Assembly: GCF_003332275.1 (NCBI RefSeq)
Contig: NZ_QOVA01000009.1
Span: forward strand, 124,001 to 188,000
Direction of reading: 5' to 3'
Source of the DNA: Edaphovirga cremea
GTDB taxonomy: Bacteria; Pseudomonadota; Gammaproteobacteria; Enterobacterales; Enterobacteriaceae
DNA: 64,000 bases
Part shown: in pieces, positions 9,999-21,199 of the stretch
Layout: every line of letters starts with the position of its first letter
Position numbering within the stretch: position 1 is the stretch's first letter
Position numbers and translations under genes: made by a program
The notes under the pieces: generated by a model
Databases searched by the model: none
Seen by the model: only the letters and a program-made list of their open reading frames with translations
Told to the model about the DNA's origin: nothing

Positions 9999-11666
9999 TT
10001 AGGCCACCTTGTTTTCAATTGTTGTTGTGACTACGTGAGAGCGGAGCGAGGCAGCTACCGCCAGGGCATCCATCAACTTGCCGAGGGTTTGCGGAATTGC
10101 CATCCCGGCAATAAATCGATCTGGGCGAAGCACGACGATCGAGTGTCGCTGATTCGCGAACCAGTCCTTCAAGCGTCCGGTGGTGTCGCCAACGCACACT
10201 ACGCCTGTCGATTGTTGGCGTACTGCGGGAAGCTGAACCTCTGGCACCACTTGAATAAATTGCGTTCCGGCCTGTTGCCACTGGGCAATCTGCTGGTCAG
10301 TTAAGCCCCATTGAGGGTTACAACCCCAGGCAATGACGGCAAAGCGTGGGCCGATCGCGTCATCCAACAGCCTTTGGGTACCGTTGCTGAAGGTGACTTT
10401 TGGCTGAATGAACATGCGCCCGACTGGGGAGTTTTTCTCATTGCCCGCGACCAGCGCACCGGTTTTGTATTGCGGCATAGGTTTGAAACGCATTTCGAGG
10501 AAGTAACGTTTGACCGGCGGCAAATAATTGAACAGCCAGGAAAGGCCATCCCGCAGTTTGCCTTGCCAACGGTGCGGCGGAGCCAGCACATGACCGGCAG
10601 TGACGGACAGATCGATCATCGCTTTGGCGTGATCGCGGCGCTCCTGTTGATAGGTATCGAGCAGGGCATCATCCGCCTGACGGTTAACCACCATGGCCAA
10701 TTTCCAGGCCAGATTAAACGCATCACGCATTCCGCTGTTGTATCCCTGTCCTTGCCATACCGGCATGATATGTGCCGAATCGCCAGCCAGAAGAACGCGG
10801 TTTGAACGGAATTGCCCAGCCAGCCGCGCGTTGTGGGTGTAAACACGTTGGCGGATCAGCTCCACATTGTCCGGGTCCGGCAGGACCTTGGCCAACAGTT
10901 GACGCATCTTTTCCGGTTTACTGAGTTCACTTTCAGTCTCACCCGGCATCACCATGAATTCAAAGCGCCGTACCCCATGTGGCAAGGCGGCAGAGACATA
11001 GGGCCGCACCGGATCGCAGCACATGTAAATATGCGGCGTACTGAGCGGATCGTTGGCGATGTCCACCACGACCCATTGATTAGGCGCAGTTTTCCCGTCA
11101 AAGGAGATACCGAGGGTCCGGCGGATAATACTGCTGCCACCATCACAGGCCACCAGCCAATCAGCCTGCACCGTTTCGCGTTTTCCTTCGTTATCCTCAA
11201 GTTGCAGCGTAACGCCCTCTGCATCCTGACTGAACGCCATCAGGCTGCGAGAAAAAAGGCTGCGTACGTTGGGAAAGCGTTTCAGGCCAGCAAACAGAAC
11301 TGCGTCAACTTGTGGCTGAATGAAGGCGTTGCGCCGCGACCAGCCAAATTCGTCGGTCATGGGCTGGATGTCGGCAAAGCAGCGTCCTTTCGGGGTAAGA
11401 AAGCGCATTGCATGCCAGGGCGTGGTATGCGGCAGAACGTTGTTGACCAAACCAACCGCCTGTATGGTGCGAAGCGCTTCATCGTCGATACCAATGGCAC
11501 GCGGGTAATCGATTAAGGTATCGAGTTTCTCAATCAGTAGGACATCGATCCCCATCTGACCAAGATAGTTCGCCATCATCAGACCTACCGGGCCAGAACC
11601 TACCACGGCGACCTGGGACTGGTAATTGGCAGCGTGTGTGTTTTCTGAGAATTTGTTGTAGGACAT
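9999..11666 (-). CDS. mhpA: 3-(3-hydroxyphenyl)propionate hydroxylase
   Basis: 555 residues, flavoprotein monooxygenase. It makes 2,3-dihydroxyphenylpropionate (or the cinnamate analogue) with NADH and O2. The FAD Rossmann motif is GSGPVG at residues 23-28. The second FAD motif is AGDSAHIMP near residue 300, with a DG motif at [10 protein letters not shown]. First gene of the minus-strand mhp operon, divergent from mhpR, so it is expected to be MhpR-activated. Confidence 0.97.
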   Translation of the reverse strand: MSYNKFSENTHAANYQSQVAVVGSGPVGLMMANYLGQMGIDVLLIEKLDTLIDYPRAIGIDDEALRTIQAVGLVNNVLPHTTPWHAMRFLTPKGRCFADIQPMTDEFGWSRRNAFIQPQVDAVLFAGLKRFPNVRSLFSRSLMAFSQDAEGVTLQLEDNEGKRETVQADWLVACDGGSSIIRRTLGISFDGKTAPNQWVVVDIANDPLSTPHIYMCCDPVRPYVSAALPHGVRRFEFMVMPGETESELSKPEKMRQLLAKVLPDPDNVELIRQRVYTHNARLAGQFRSNRVLLAGDSAHIMPVWQGQGYNSGMRDAFNLAWKLAMVVNRQADDALLDTYQQERRDHAKAMIDLSVTAGHVLAPPHRWQGKLRDGLSWLFNYLPPVKRYFLEMRFKPMPQYKTGALVAGNEKNSPVGRMFIQPKVTFSNGTQRLLDDAIGPRFAVIAWGCNPQWGLTDQQIAQWQQAGTQFIQVVPEVQLPAVRQQSTGVVCVGDTTGRLKDWFANQRHSIVVLRPDRFIAGMAIPQTLGKLMDALAVAASLRSHVVTTTIENKVA

Positions 11667-11749
11667 TGGTTGCTCGTTTGTTAATATTTTATTATTACTT
11701 TAGGAGTATATGAGGCGCATTTTTAGCCTACAATGAAAAACGAACGCCC

Positions 11750-11766
11750 TGTGCACAGGGTGCACC
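11750..11766. promoter_or_regulatory. Probable MhpR operator
   Basis: Within the 133-bp divergent mhpA–mhpR region sits TGTGCACAGGGTGCACC, two TGCAC-type half-elements. Its complement (GGTGCACC then TGTGCACA) closely resembles the operator I recall for E. coli MhpR. The position upstream of mhpA fits an activator site. Recognition rests on memory and symmetry, not on a search. Confidence 0.6.
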
Positions 11767-11799
11767 ACCTTGTTTTAAAAGGATTTAATAAGGACTATC

Positions 11800-12600
11800 A
11801 TGCAAAACGATCCCAATACCGAATACAAGACCGTGCGTGGTCTCACCCGCGGGCTAGCATTGCTCAATATGCTGAATCGGTTAGATGGTGGTGCAAGCGT
11901 TGCCGAATTGAGCACCATCACAAATTTGCATCGAACAACCGTTCGCCGCCTGCTGGAAACACTCCAGGAAGAGGGTTACGTGCGCCGCAGCCATTCAAAT
12001 GACAGTTACCAGCTCACGCTCAAAGTGCGTGAGTTGAGTGAAGGTTTTCGGGATGAGCAATGGGTCTCAGCCGTTGCCGCGCCACTGTTGGGAAAACTCC
12101 TGCAGGAAGTTGTGTGGCCAACGGACGTTAGCACCCTAAGTGTCGACTCAATGGTAGTGCGTGAAACCACCCACCGTTTTAGCCGGTTATCACTCCACAG
12201 ATCCATGGTTGGCCGCCGCCTGCCCCTGCTGCTCACCGCTTCCGGTCTGACATATCTGGCTTTTTGCCCCGAACATGAGCGGGAAGCCCTTATTACTCTG
12301 CTTGCTACCCGCGATGGGGCTGAATTTCGTCTCGCACGTGAACCTCTCAAACTGGGACAGATCCTGCAACGTATCCGCCACAATGGTTATGGTGAAAACT
12401 ATATGGGCTGGCAGCAGGAGGAGAAAATCGCCTCCATTGCCGTCCCTATCCGTAGCGAAAACCGGGTAATAGGCAGCCTGAACCTGGTTTACATCGCCAA
12501 AGCGATGTCCATTGAACAGGCGGTAGAAAGGCATCTTCCCGCGTTACAGGAGACTGCACAGCATATCGAGGCAGGAATCAGCCGCGGTATAGCCCTTTAA
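11800..12600 (+). CDS. mhpR: IclR-family activator of the mhp operon
   Basis: 266 residues. An N-terminal winged helix-turn-helix (about 15-75, VRGLTRGLALLNML, LHRTTVRRLLETL) is followed by an IclR effector-binding domain (about 90-260). In E. coli the protein activates mhp with 3-hydroxyphenylpropionate as inducer. It is divergent from mhpA. It is slightly shorter at the C terminus than E. coli MhpR. Confidence 0.96.
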   Translation: MQNDPNTEYKTVRGLTRGLALLNMLNRLDGGASVAELSTITNLHRTTVRRLLETLQEEGYVRRSHSNDSYQLTLKVRELSEGFRDEQWVSAVAAPLLGKLLQEVVWPTDVSTLSVDSMVVRETTHRFSRLSLHRSMVGRRLPLLLTASGLTYLAFCPEHEREALITLLATRDGAEFRLAREPLKLGQILQRIRHNGYGENYMGWQQEEKIASIAVPIRSENRVIGSLNLVYIAKAMSIEQAVERHLPALQETAQHIEAGISRGIAL

Positions 12601-12658
12601 GGTGCAGCCACCCAGGCGTATACATTGTTAACGCCTTCTATCGCCCCGAATGAAGAGG

Positions 12659-12698
12659 TCCGCGAATGGCAACCCCCTTGTTCGCGGATTCCCTTTTT
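12659..12698 (+). terminator. Terminator after mhpR (shared with hcaD)
   Basis: TCCGCGAA at 12659-12666 pairs with TTCGCGGA at 12681-12688 and is followed by TTCCCTTTTT. It lies in the convergent gap between mhpR and hcaD. Confidence 0.7.
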
Positions 12699-12731
12699 AA
12701 AACCGGGTAAGCAAGGCAAAATAATTCCCCG

Positions 12732-13931
12732 TTAAATCAGGTCTTTCAGTGCCACTTTCGGATCGGTCAGTTGCCCTTCATCCACTTCAACGCCTTGTTG
12801 AATCAATTTACGCAGATGACGGATTTCCCTTCCCTGATTCAGCGTTATCGCGCCCACCAGCTTGCCGCCGTGTAGCGCGAGCCAAATGGCACTGTGTGCC
12901 TGAACATCACCACGAACCAACCAGCGATCGCTTTGCATAGTCCCAATAAACTGGATATTGCTGTCATACTGATCGGTCCAGAACCAGGCTGGCGTGGGGG
13001 GCGGTAACGGTTTACCCAGCATGGAACAGGCCGCAACCTGCGCTTGCTGATTGGCATTGTCCCAGGTTTCCAGTCGGACAAAAGTTTCCCCCTGCCGGTG
13101 CAATGTCACATCACCCGCCGCATAAATATCTGCCACGGAAGTACAGCACTGTTCATCCACAATAATGCCATTGGCCGTTGCCAGCCCAGCTTGCGTCGCC
13201 AATTGATCATTGGCTTCAATACCAATGCCATAGATCACGGCATCGCCCGACAGTTGCTGACCGTCCTGCAACGTCAACACCACGTTCCCGTGCTCGATAC
13301 CAGCGTGTTCAATCTGTGCATTGAGACAAAAACGCACCTGATGTTGCTGATGCAGTGCCATCAGATAATCCCGCACCGGCGGTGGCGCGTTGCGTCCCAT
13401 CACCATCGGCGCCTGTTCAACCACGGTCACTTTGCAACCACGCTGAGTGGCGCTGGCGGCGAGCTCAAGACCAATAGTGCCCGCCCCCACAATCAGGATT
13501 TGCTGGTTTTCATCGAGTGCCACACGCAGTCGCCGGGCATCTGCGGCCGTGCGTAACCGGTGAGTTTTATCGCCCAACGCGTCCAACAGAGCCAAACGGC
13601 GGGCATTCGCACCCGTCGCCAGCAACAGTTTGTCCCACGGCAGCACGTCACCCGTCTCTAATGCCAGGGTGTGCTGCACAGCATCAATGGCGGCTACACG
13701 CGTATTGATGCGCAAAGTGACGCTGTTTTCTTCATAAAATGTGGCGGGAAGAATGTCCTGCAACACCGGCTCTGGTGACAACAACATGGCTTTCGAGAGC
13801 GGTGGACGTTCATAAGGCATTTCCGGTTCGTCGCTGATGACCAGGATATCGCCCGTGAACTGCTGTTGGCGCAATGCTGCAGCAGCCATGGCTCCCGCCT
13901 GACCACCGCCAATAATCACTATCTGTTTCAT
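12732..13931 (-). CDS. hcaD: 3-phenylpropionate/cinnamate dioxygenase ferredoxin reductase
   Basis: 399 residues. It passes electrons from NADH to the Rieske ferredoxin HcaC. The N-terminal FAD motif is GGGQAGAMAA (residues 8-17), followed by ERPPLSK. The NAD motif is GAGTIGLELA near residue 150, and AAGDV is near residue 270. It starts 8 bases after hcaB. Last gene of hcaEFCBD. Confidence 0.96.
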   Translation of the reverse strand: MKQIVIIGGGQAGAMAAAALRQQQFTGDILVISDEPEMPYERPPLSKAMLLSPEPVLQDILPATFYEENSVTLRINTRVAAIDAVQHTLALETGDVLPWDKLLLATGANARRLALLDALGDKTHRLRTAADARRLRVALDENQQILIVGAGTIGLELAASATQRGCKVTVVEQAPMVMGRNAPPPVRDYLMALHQQHQVRFCLNAQIEHAGIEHGNVVLTLQDGQQLSGDAVIYGIGIEANDQLATQAGLATANGIIVDEQCCTSVADIYAAGDVTLHRQGETFVRLETWDNANQQAQVAACSMLGKPLPPPTPAWFWTDQYDSNIQFIGTMQSDRWLVRGDVQAHSAIWLALHGGKLVGAITLNQGREIRHLRKLIQQGVEVDEGQLTDPKVALKDLI

Positions 13932-13939
13932 CGTGACTC

Positions 13940-14752
13940 CTATAACAACAAACCACCGGCAACATGGCGGATACCGCGGATTGCCAGACCTGCATCAGCA
14001 TTAATCATCACACCACTTAGCGTGCGATTGTTGCGGCGCGAAGCGAGCATCACATAAGGGCCGGTAAAATCTTCAGGGGAAGGAGAGAACTGCAGTGGCA
14101 AGATGGCCGCGATCTTCTCAGGAGTCAGGGACTGCATAATGCTGGTGTCCTGCTGCCCCAGGGCTTGCGGCCCGCGTAAATCACTGGCCATGCCGCAGGG
14201 TCCAACACCATTGACCCGTACTTTGGGGGCAAGCTCATAGGCGAGTTGGCGAATCAACCCTACTGCTGCGTGCTTACTCGCGGTATACAGCGGGCCACCG
14301 CCGCCCGGATACCAGGCCGCATTGGATAGGGTGAAAATAATGCTGCCAGAAGACTCAATCAGGGCCGGAGCGCAGGCTTTCGCCCCCAATAAATACCCCT
14401 TCACGTTAACGCCAAATAACTCGTCAAAACCCGACTGAAGTTGCTCGGGCGGCGTCGCCAATAAAGACGCGTTATGATCCCAGATCCCGGCATTGCCAAT
14501 AAAACAGTCCAACCGCCCGAAGCGGGACAGGGTCATGTCGACGACACGCTGATTGTCCGCAAAAAGAGTAACATCGCCCTGTACCGCAACAATCTGCTCG
14601 CCAAACTGCTGCTGTAAGCGGGCGACCTTTTCCGCCGAGCGTTCGAGGGTCGCCACCCGGGCTCCCTCTTCAATAAAACGCGCGACCAACGCCAGTCCCA
14701 GCCCTGAGCCTCCGCCGGTAATCAACACCACATCATCGTTAAGATCGGACAT
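13940..14752 (-). CDS. hcaB: cis-2,3-dihydrophenylpropionate-2,3-diol dehydrogenase
   Basis: 270 residues from the ATG at 14752, the same length as E. coli HcaB; a 45-residue upstream extension only overlaps hcaC. Short-chain dehydrogenase that rearomatises the dihydrodiol to 2,3-dihydroxyphenylpropionate with NAD+. TGGGSGLG is the cofactor motif near residue 12, followed by the NAG region (GNAGIWDH) and the catalytic YTASKHA. The start overlaps the hcaC stop (TAATG). Confidence 0.96.
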   Translation of the reverse strand: MSDLNDDVVLITGGGSGLGLALVARFIEEGARVATLERSAEKVARLQQQFGEQIVAVQGDVTLFADNQRVVDMTLSRFGRLDCFIGNAGIWDHNASLLATPPEQLQSGFDELFGVNVKGYLLGAKACAPALIESSGSIIFTLSNAAWYPGGGGPLYTASKHAAVGLIRQLAYELAPKVRVNGVGPCGMASDLRGPQALGQQDTSIMQSLTPEKIAAILPLQFSPSPEDFTGPYVMLASRRNNRTLSGVMINADAGLAIRGIRHVAGGLLL

Positions 14753-15068
14753 TACCTCTCCTCCGGCAAATCGATAAACACCGATCCATCCGCCACTGTG
14801 ACTGGATAGGTTTGCAGGTGCGTGGTCGCGGGCAGGCATAATGCTTTGCCCGTTTTCAGACAAAAACTGGCTGCATGCAGCGGACATTCCACAGTGGCGT
14901 CATCCTCCAGATAACCCTCAGACATTGAGGCATTACCGTGACTGCAACGATCGTTAATGGCATAAAATTCGCCACCGATATGGAATAGCGCAACAACCGG
15001 GTTGGTATCGAGCCGGAGCGCTTCGCCCTCCGGCAGTGCCTCAACGAGGCAGGCGTGAATTCGGCTCA

Positions 15069-15069
<1 letters not shown>
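14752..15069 (-). CDS. hcaC: 3-phenylpropionate dioxygenase ferredoxin subunit
   Basis: 105 residues. A Rieske [2Fe-2S] ferredoxin with ligands in CSHGNA (about residues 42-47) and CPLHAA (about 62-67). It transfers electrons from HcaD to the HcaEF oxygenase. Its ends overlap hcaF (TGATG) and hcaB (TAATG) by one base each, so the operon is tightly coupled. Confidence 0.97.
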
Positions 15070-17085
<2,016 letters not shown>

Positions 17086-17973
17086 ATGGAGCTTAGACAC
17101 TTACGATATTTTGTCGCGGTAGCCGAAGAATTGAACTTCACTCGGGCAGCGGAAAAACTGCATACCTCACAACCGTCTTTAAGTAGCCAGATCAAAGATC
17201 TGGAAAATTGCATCGGCGTACCTCTGCTGACAAGAAATAACCGCCAGGTGATGCTGACCCGCGCCGGGGAAGTATTTTTTCTGCAAGCCGTCAATATTCT
17301 TGAGCAGGCCGAACAGGCCAAGTTTCAGGCGCGCAAAGCCATGGAAGAACAGACACGACTGGTGATCGGTTTTGTACCTTGTGCTGAAGTGAACATCCTG
17401 CCCGATGTCTTACCCTTATTACGGCTTCACCAGCCTGCAACACACATCGAACTGATGAGTATTATCACCACGCGGCAGGAAGAAAAATTACTGAAAAGGG
17501 AAATCGACCTTGGTTTTATGCGCCATCCGATCGTGAGTGAACAACTGGATTATCGGGTGGTTTATCGCGAGCCGCTTGTGGTAGTCATGCCCATCGATCA
17601 CCGGTTAAGTCAGGAACAACAACTGACTCCGGAACAACTTAATGGTGAAAATTTTATCAGCACCGATCCTGCGCATTCCGGCGAGTTATATCAGATGGTG
17701 GAAAAGTATTTGGCCGCATCCCACAGTAAACCCAATAGGGTGCAGGTTGCGACCAATATTCTGGTTACCATGAATCTGGTGGGAATGGGATTAGGTATTT
17801 CTATTGTACCGCGCTATGTCTGCCATTTTCAGTCATCCAACGTCGTTTTTCGCCCTTTACCCGCCAACGCTCCGCAAATTGAATTGTTGATGGCGTGGCA
17901 TAAAGAAAATTCCAGCCGCAGTTTAGCCTGCCTGCTTGAATTAATTACAGGACGATCGGCAGACTTCAAATAG
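17086..17973 (+). CDS. hcaR: LysR-family activator of the hca operon
   Basis: 295 residues. An N-terminal LysR helix-turn-helix (FTRAAEKLHTSQPSLSSQIKDLE, starting near residue 18) is followed by a substrate-binding domain. It is very similar to E. coli HcaR, including VATNILVTMNLVGMGLG. In E. coli it activates hca with phenylpropionate or cinnamate. In E. coli hcaT lies next to it; here no transporter follows. Confidence 0.95.
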   Translation: MELRHLRYFVAVAEELNFTRAAEKLHTSQPSLSSQIKDLENCIGVPLLTRNNRQVMLTRAGEVFFLQAVNILEQAEQAKFQARKAMEEQTRLVIGFVPCAEVNILPDVLPLLRLHQPATHIELMSIITTRQEEKLLKREIDLGFMRHPIVSEQLDYRVVYREPLVVVMPIDHRLSQEQQLTPEQLNGENFISTDPAHSGELYQMVEKYLAASHSKPNRVQVATNILVTMNLVGMGLGISIVPRYVCHFQSSNVVFRPLPANAPQIELLMAWHKENSSRSLACLLELITGRSADFK

Positions 17974-18062
17974 CCAACTCGTAACGTTGTTGTAATGTTT
18001 ATTGTGCAATGGAAGAAATCAGATTCCTATTACCCACTCATGATAAAACACGTTTCAGTGAC

Positions 18063-18884
18063 CTATTTAGGTTGTTGTCTAAAACCATGGAAAAAACCGA
18101 TGAATATCCGCACCGGAAACAATTCATTCATACGAGAACGTAATAGTTTGTCTCTCGTGAAACCAAGTAAATCAGTACTGATTGAAACTGTTGATAACCG
18201 CGCAGAGGTTACGCCGCTGGTTAACATTTCTGCAAGACCCGTTGACAGCGATATTACCCCTAACAAGTCATTTCCATGTTGAATTGTAAATACTTTATTT
18301 AGCGATTTTAACCCCATCCTCTTATTATGCGTAGCTCCACTCCACCTCTGATGGCTCTGATATGCATGGTGACCACGCATTCCAAAATCCAGGCCAGTTG
18401 AAAAAATACTGGACACGACTGATAACCAGCTAAGCACTTCCGCCGCTTTAGGGTTATCACCTGATATACCTTCAGACAAAATATCAGAGCTTGTAGACAC
18501 CGCAGACATACCCGTCGCCAGATAATTGGCTGTTTGAGTAATTAATTTCCTGTCTGCTATTTGCGAACCATTGACTTCAGAATCTATTAGTACTTCTTCG
18601 ACTTCAGTATCTGGCTCCAAGAACAACGCTTTCATGGTAATATCAAAAACCAGATCTAAAACATCTTCGAGTAAAAAATGCCCAGAGGGATCCACGTTAT
18701 TTATAGGATTCCCATGGCAATATATATAGCCATTAGGCCCTCCCAGTCCGAATGGACTCAGACTATCATAGGCAGTAAAACGCTTTGTAATCGGATTAAA
18801 TCCGCGATAACCGTTACCAAGTAAATATTTCTGACTCAAATCTGATTGACGCTGCCCTGTATAACCCAATGTAATTTTTTTCAT
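18063..18884 (-). CDS. Orphan Rhs-core tip protein with variable C-terminal domain
   Basis: 273 residues from the ATG at 18884; an ATG six codons upstream is also possible. Residues 1-60 are only the last part of an Rhs core (LGYTGQ, YLLGNGYRGFNP, FTAYDSLSPFG, GYIYCHGNPINNVDPSGH). The rest is a unique tail of about 210 residues rich in Ser/Thr/Leu, of the kind that carries toxin activity in Rhs proteins. No upstream Rhs repeats and no obvious immunity gene are nearby. AT-rich surroundings suggest transfer. It could be a stand-alone small Rhs-core protein or a displaced tip left by recombination. Function of the tail not recognised. Confidence 0.7.
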   Translation of the reverse strand: MKKITLGYTGQRQSDLSQKYLLGNGYRGFNPITKRFTAYDSLSPFGLGGPNGYIYCHGNPINNVDPSGHFLLEDVLDLVFDITMKALFLEPDTEVEEVLIDSEVNGSQIADRKLITQTANYLATGMSAVSTSSDILSEGISGDNPKAAEVLSWLSVVSSIFSTGLDFGMRGHHAYQSHQRWSGATHNKRMGLKSLNKVFTIQHGNDLLGVISLSTGLAEMLTSGVTSARLSTVSISTDLLGFTRDKLLRSRMNELFPVRIFIGFFHGFRQQPK

Positions 18885-19208
18885 AATAAAGACAAGTAAC
18901 ACAATACATATGCATTATTATAATAGATAAAAATATTTTTAGAGGATAAAAATTGCATAGCAAAGTTGTAATAAATGATTGTTAGTTTAAAAATCCAATT
19001 CTATACACATTTACCTCTTGTTTGCCTTGGTTGTGGTTATTTTACGAGCTAATCAAGTACATTCGTAATACACATATTCATTGAGATGATGATTAATGCC
19101 CTTGCAGGCATCCAGTTTACCTCCGGACAGTTTCATACCTTCTTTCCATCCATGTTGTACACCTTGTGCCGCCGCAGCTCATCCCGGCGACATATCGTCC
19201 CCACGGAC
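18885..19208. other. AT-rich intergenic stretch left of the dyad array
   Basis: No open frame with coding character. Very AT-rich up to about 19050, then mixed composition. I see nothing that can be named. Confidence 0.4.
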
Positions 19209-19405
19209 CAAAACATGCACCGATGAAATGTTTACTTTATCGACATGAATCCAAAACGTGTCTATTTAAAAGATTTTTATCGACACATAAAGGTGACGTG
19301 TTTATGGTATCGACATATGCGATCAACGTGACGAAATTTAGCGCTTTCATCGACACATTATTGAAACATGTTTATGGAATCGACATGAATCCAAAACGTG
19401 TCGAT
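19209..19405. repeat. Phased array of 27-bp dyads upstream of fic
   Basis: Five elements of the form ATCGACA-N13-TGTYKAT start at 19239, 19279, 19309, 19349 and 19379. The left arm is identical in all five. The right arm is TGTCTAT, TGTTTAT, TGACGAA, TGTTTAT and TGTCGAT. Spacing alternates 40, 30, 40, 30 bases, close to whole helical turns. A degenerate sixth copy fits the same register at 19209. The first and last copies share an identical spacer. The array ends 5 bases before the fic ribosome site, so any fic promoter must lie inside it; a cooperative operator is the likeliest reading. Confidence 0.85.
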
Positions 19406-19424
19406 AAAACGAGGGGATAAACTT

Positions 19425-20525
19425 ATGCAGTGGGATCCAGAAAAACCTTTCAACCAGCTTCCACCCCTCCCACCGAAGGACGAACTGATGGAGTCGGTGC
19501 CGGTATTGAAGTCATGCATCAAGGCGCGTGCGGCATTAGCCGAACTTAAACAGGCGGGGGAGTTGCTACCTAACCAAGGGTTGCTGATTAATTTAATCCC
19601 GCTGCTGGAAGCTAAAGACTCGTCTGAGATTGAAAATATCGTGACCACTTCGGATAAGCTTTTCCAGTTCTCGCAAGAGGATAGTCAAGCAGATCCCGCA
19701 ACCAAAGAAGCATTGCGTTACCGTACAGCGCTTTATGATGGATTTAAGCACTTGGGGCAGCGCCCACTCTGTACGTCCACTGCGGTGGGTATTTGCAGCA
19801 CATTAAAAAATGCCGCGATGGATATCCGCAAAATTTCCGGTATCGCACTGGTAAGCAGTGAGCACAAGGTTGTTTACACACCGCCCGTGGGTGAGGATTT
19901 GATACGTGACCTCCTGGCTAATTGGGAGAACTTTATTCATGCTGAGGATGATATTGATCCTTTGGTAAAAATGGCTGTATCACATTACCAATTTGAAGCA
20001 ATTCACCCATTTCCGGACGGTAATGGCAGGACTGGGCGCATTCTCAATGTTCTTTTTCTAATTGAGAAAAACCTCCTAACGTTACCGATCCTCTACTTAA
20101 GTCGATATATTGTCACTCATAAGGCTGATTATTATGGGTTACTGCGTGGTGTAACGGCTACCGGTGATTGGGAGTCATGGATTGTGTTTATGCTGGAAGC
20201 TATTAATGAGACATCCAAATGGACCACGGCCAAAATTGCCGCCGTTCGGGAGCTGGTTGACGTTAGCACTCAGTACATTCGTGATTCGTTGCCCAAAATC
20301 TATAGTTACGAACTAGTGCAGGTAATTTTTGAACAACCATATTGCCGCATATCGAACCTAATCGAGCAAGGAATAGCCAAGCGTCAAACAGCCTCTGTAT
20401 ACCTTAAGCAGCTCTGCGAAATTGGTGTGTTGTATGAAATTACCTTAGGCCGAGAAAAGCTGTATGTACATCCTAAGCTTATACATTTGATGACGCGGGA
20501 CGATAATACCGTAATACCTTACTGA
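19425..20525 (+). CDS. Fic-domain protein (probable AMP-transferase, class II)
   Basis: 366 residues from the ATG at 19425, chosen because GAGGGG lies 8 bases upstream; a GTG at 19398 lies inside the repeat array. The N-terminal Fic_N region holds SSEIEN (about residue 66), matching the inhibitory [S/T]xxxE[G/N] motif that blocks ATP binding. The catalytic motif is HPFPDGNGRTGR near residue 195. A C-terminal winged helix (about 290-350, YCRISNLIEQGIAKRQTA) may bind DNA. Such proteins transfer AMP to hydroxyl side chains of targets. Autoregulation through the array upstream is inference. Confidence 0.88.
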   Translation: MQWDPEKPFNQLPPLPPKDELMESVPVLKSCIKARAALAELKQAGELLPNQGLLINLIPLLEAKDSSEIENIVTTSDKLFQFSQEDSQADPATKEALRYRTALYDGFKHLGQRPLCTSTAVGICSTLKNAAMDIRKISGIALVSSEHKVVYTPPVGEDLIRDLLANWENFIHAEDDIDPLVKMAVSHYQFEAIHPFPDGNGRTGRILNVLFLIEKNLLTLPILYLSRYIVTHKADYYGLLRGVTATGDWESWIVFMLEAINETSKWTTAKIAAVRELVDVSTQYIRDSLPKIYSYELVQVIFEQPYCRISNLIEQGIAKRQTASVYLKQLCEIGVLYEITLGREKLYVHPKLIHLMTRDDNTVIPY

Positions 20526-20562
20526 CTGATTCCTTTGCAATGGGCTAAAAATCAGACCCAGT

Positions 20563-20760
20563 AAATCTATCCCTCATTATCGGCAGGTAGCCGCCACCGA
20601 TATCAGAATGCACGCCCGGCAGCGCCAGTTCCGGCCATGCCGGTTTCACGCTGTTCAGGGCGAAGTTGAACCGGCACTCATGCGCCGCCGTGATTAATGA
20701 GACCCGGGTGACCGCCGGTGATGATAAAACGTTCCCGGATGTTAGGGAACGAGTGGATAA
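20563..20760 (-). pseudogene. Remnant of a DUF2235/Tle1-like type VI effector gene
   Basis: The minus-strand translation gives AAHECRFNFALNSVKPAWPE followed by LPGVHSDIGGGYLP. This reads like the signature segment of DUF2235 phospholipase (Tle1-like) effectors of type VI secretion. Only about 60 codons remain, with no start, then unrelated sequence. The GC-rich composition contrasts with the neighbouring fic gene. Family call is from memory of the motif. Confidence 0.6.
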
Positions 20761-20848
20761 GTCTCCAAAGAAAGCATTTTAGGTTTGGCGAGTCACGACA
20801 ACCCACCAACCAGACAAACCCTTCTCATTCGACCAATTCGCGTAAACT

Positions 20849-21199
20849 TTACGCTAATTGTATTGGGGTAAACTCTCCCGTAGCTGCCTGAACGGTCAGT
20901 TCTTCCAGCGTGTTACCTTCATCCCGGATTAGCACACCGTTGCGCTTTAGAAATGCCATGGTGGTAAAGAATGCCGTTCGCTTGTTCCAATCATTGAAGA
21001 TATGCCAACGCGCAATAGCAACCCAATAGGCAGCAGCCAGGTCAAACACATCATTCACACCTTCGTAGTGAGCAAGGTTGTGAACCCGGTGAATAATGGC
21101 CTCCGCTCTACCCACATCTGGCATACCTTCAATGCCAGGGTAAAGCTGCAAAATTCTGGCGTGGAATATCACTATTTCACTGGCGCTAATCCACTTCAT
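20849..21199 (-). CDS. Doc-family toxin (death on curing)
   Basis: 116 residues. A Fic-fold Doc domain with the motif HIFNDWNKRTA near residue 66. It has Asn-Lys-Arg where Fic AMP-transferases have Gly-Asn-Gly-Arg, as in Doc kinases that phosphorylate EF-Tu. Its ATG overlaps the antitoxin stop by four bases. A genuine type II toxin by family and context; activity not shown. Confidence 0.9.
   Translation of the reverse strand: MKWISASEIVIFHARILQLYPGIEGMPDVGRAEAIIHRVHNLAHYEGVNDVFDLAAAYWVAIARWHIFNDWNKRTAFFTTMAFLKRNGVLIRDEGNTLEELTVQAATGEFTPIQLA

Noticed and set aside
14753-14887. 45-residue N-terminal extension of HcaB
   Set aside because: It overlaps hcaC in another frame. The ATG at 14752 gives the E. 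coli length and overlaps the hcaC stop as the other operon genes do.
19239-19405. CRISPR array
   Set aside because: The units are dyads with partly conserved interiors and 30/40 spacing, the gaps between units are only 3-13 bases, and there are no cas genes.
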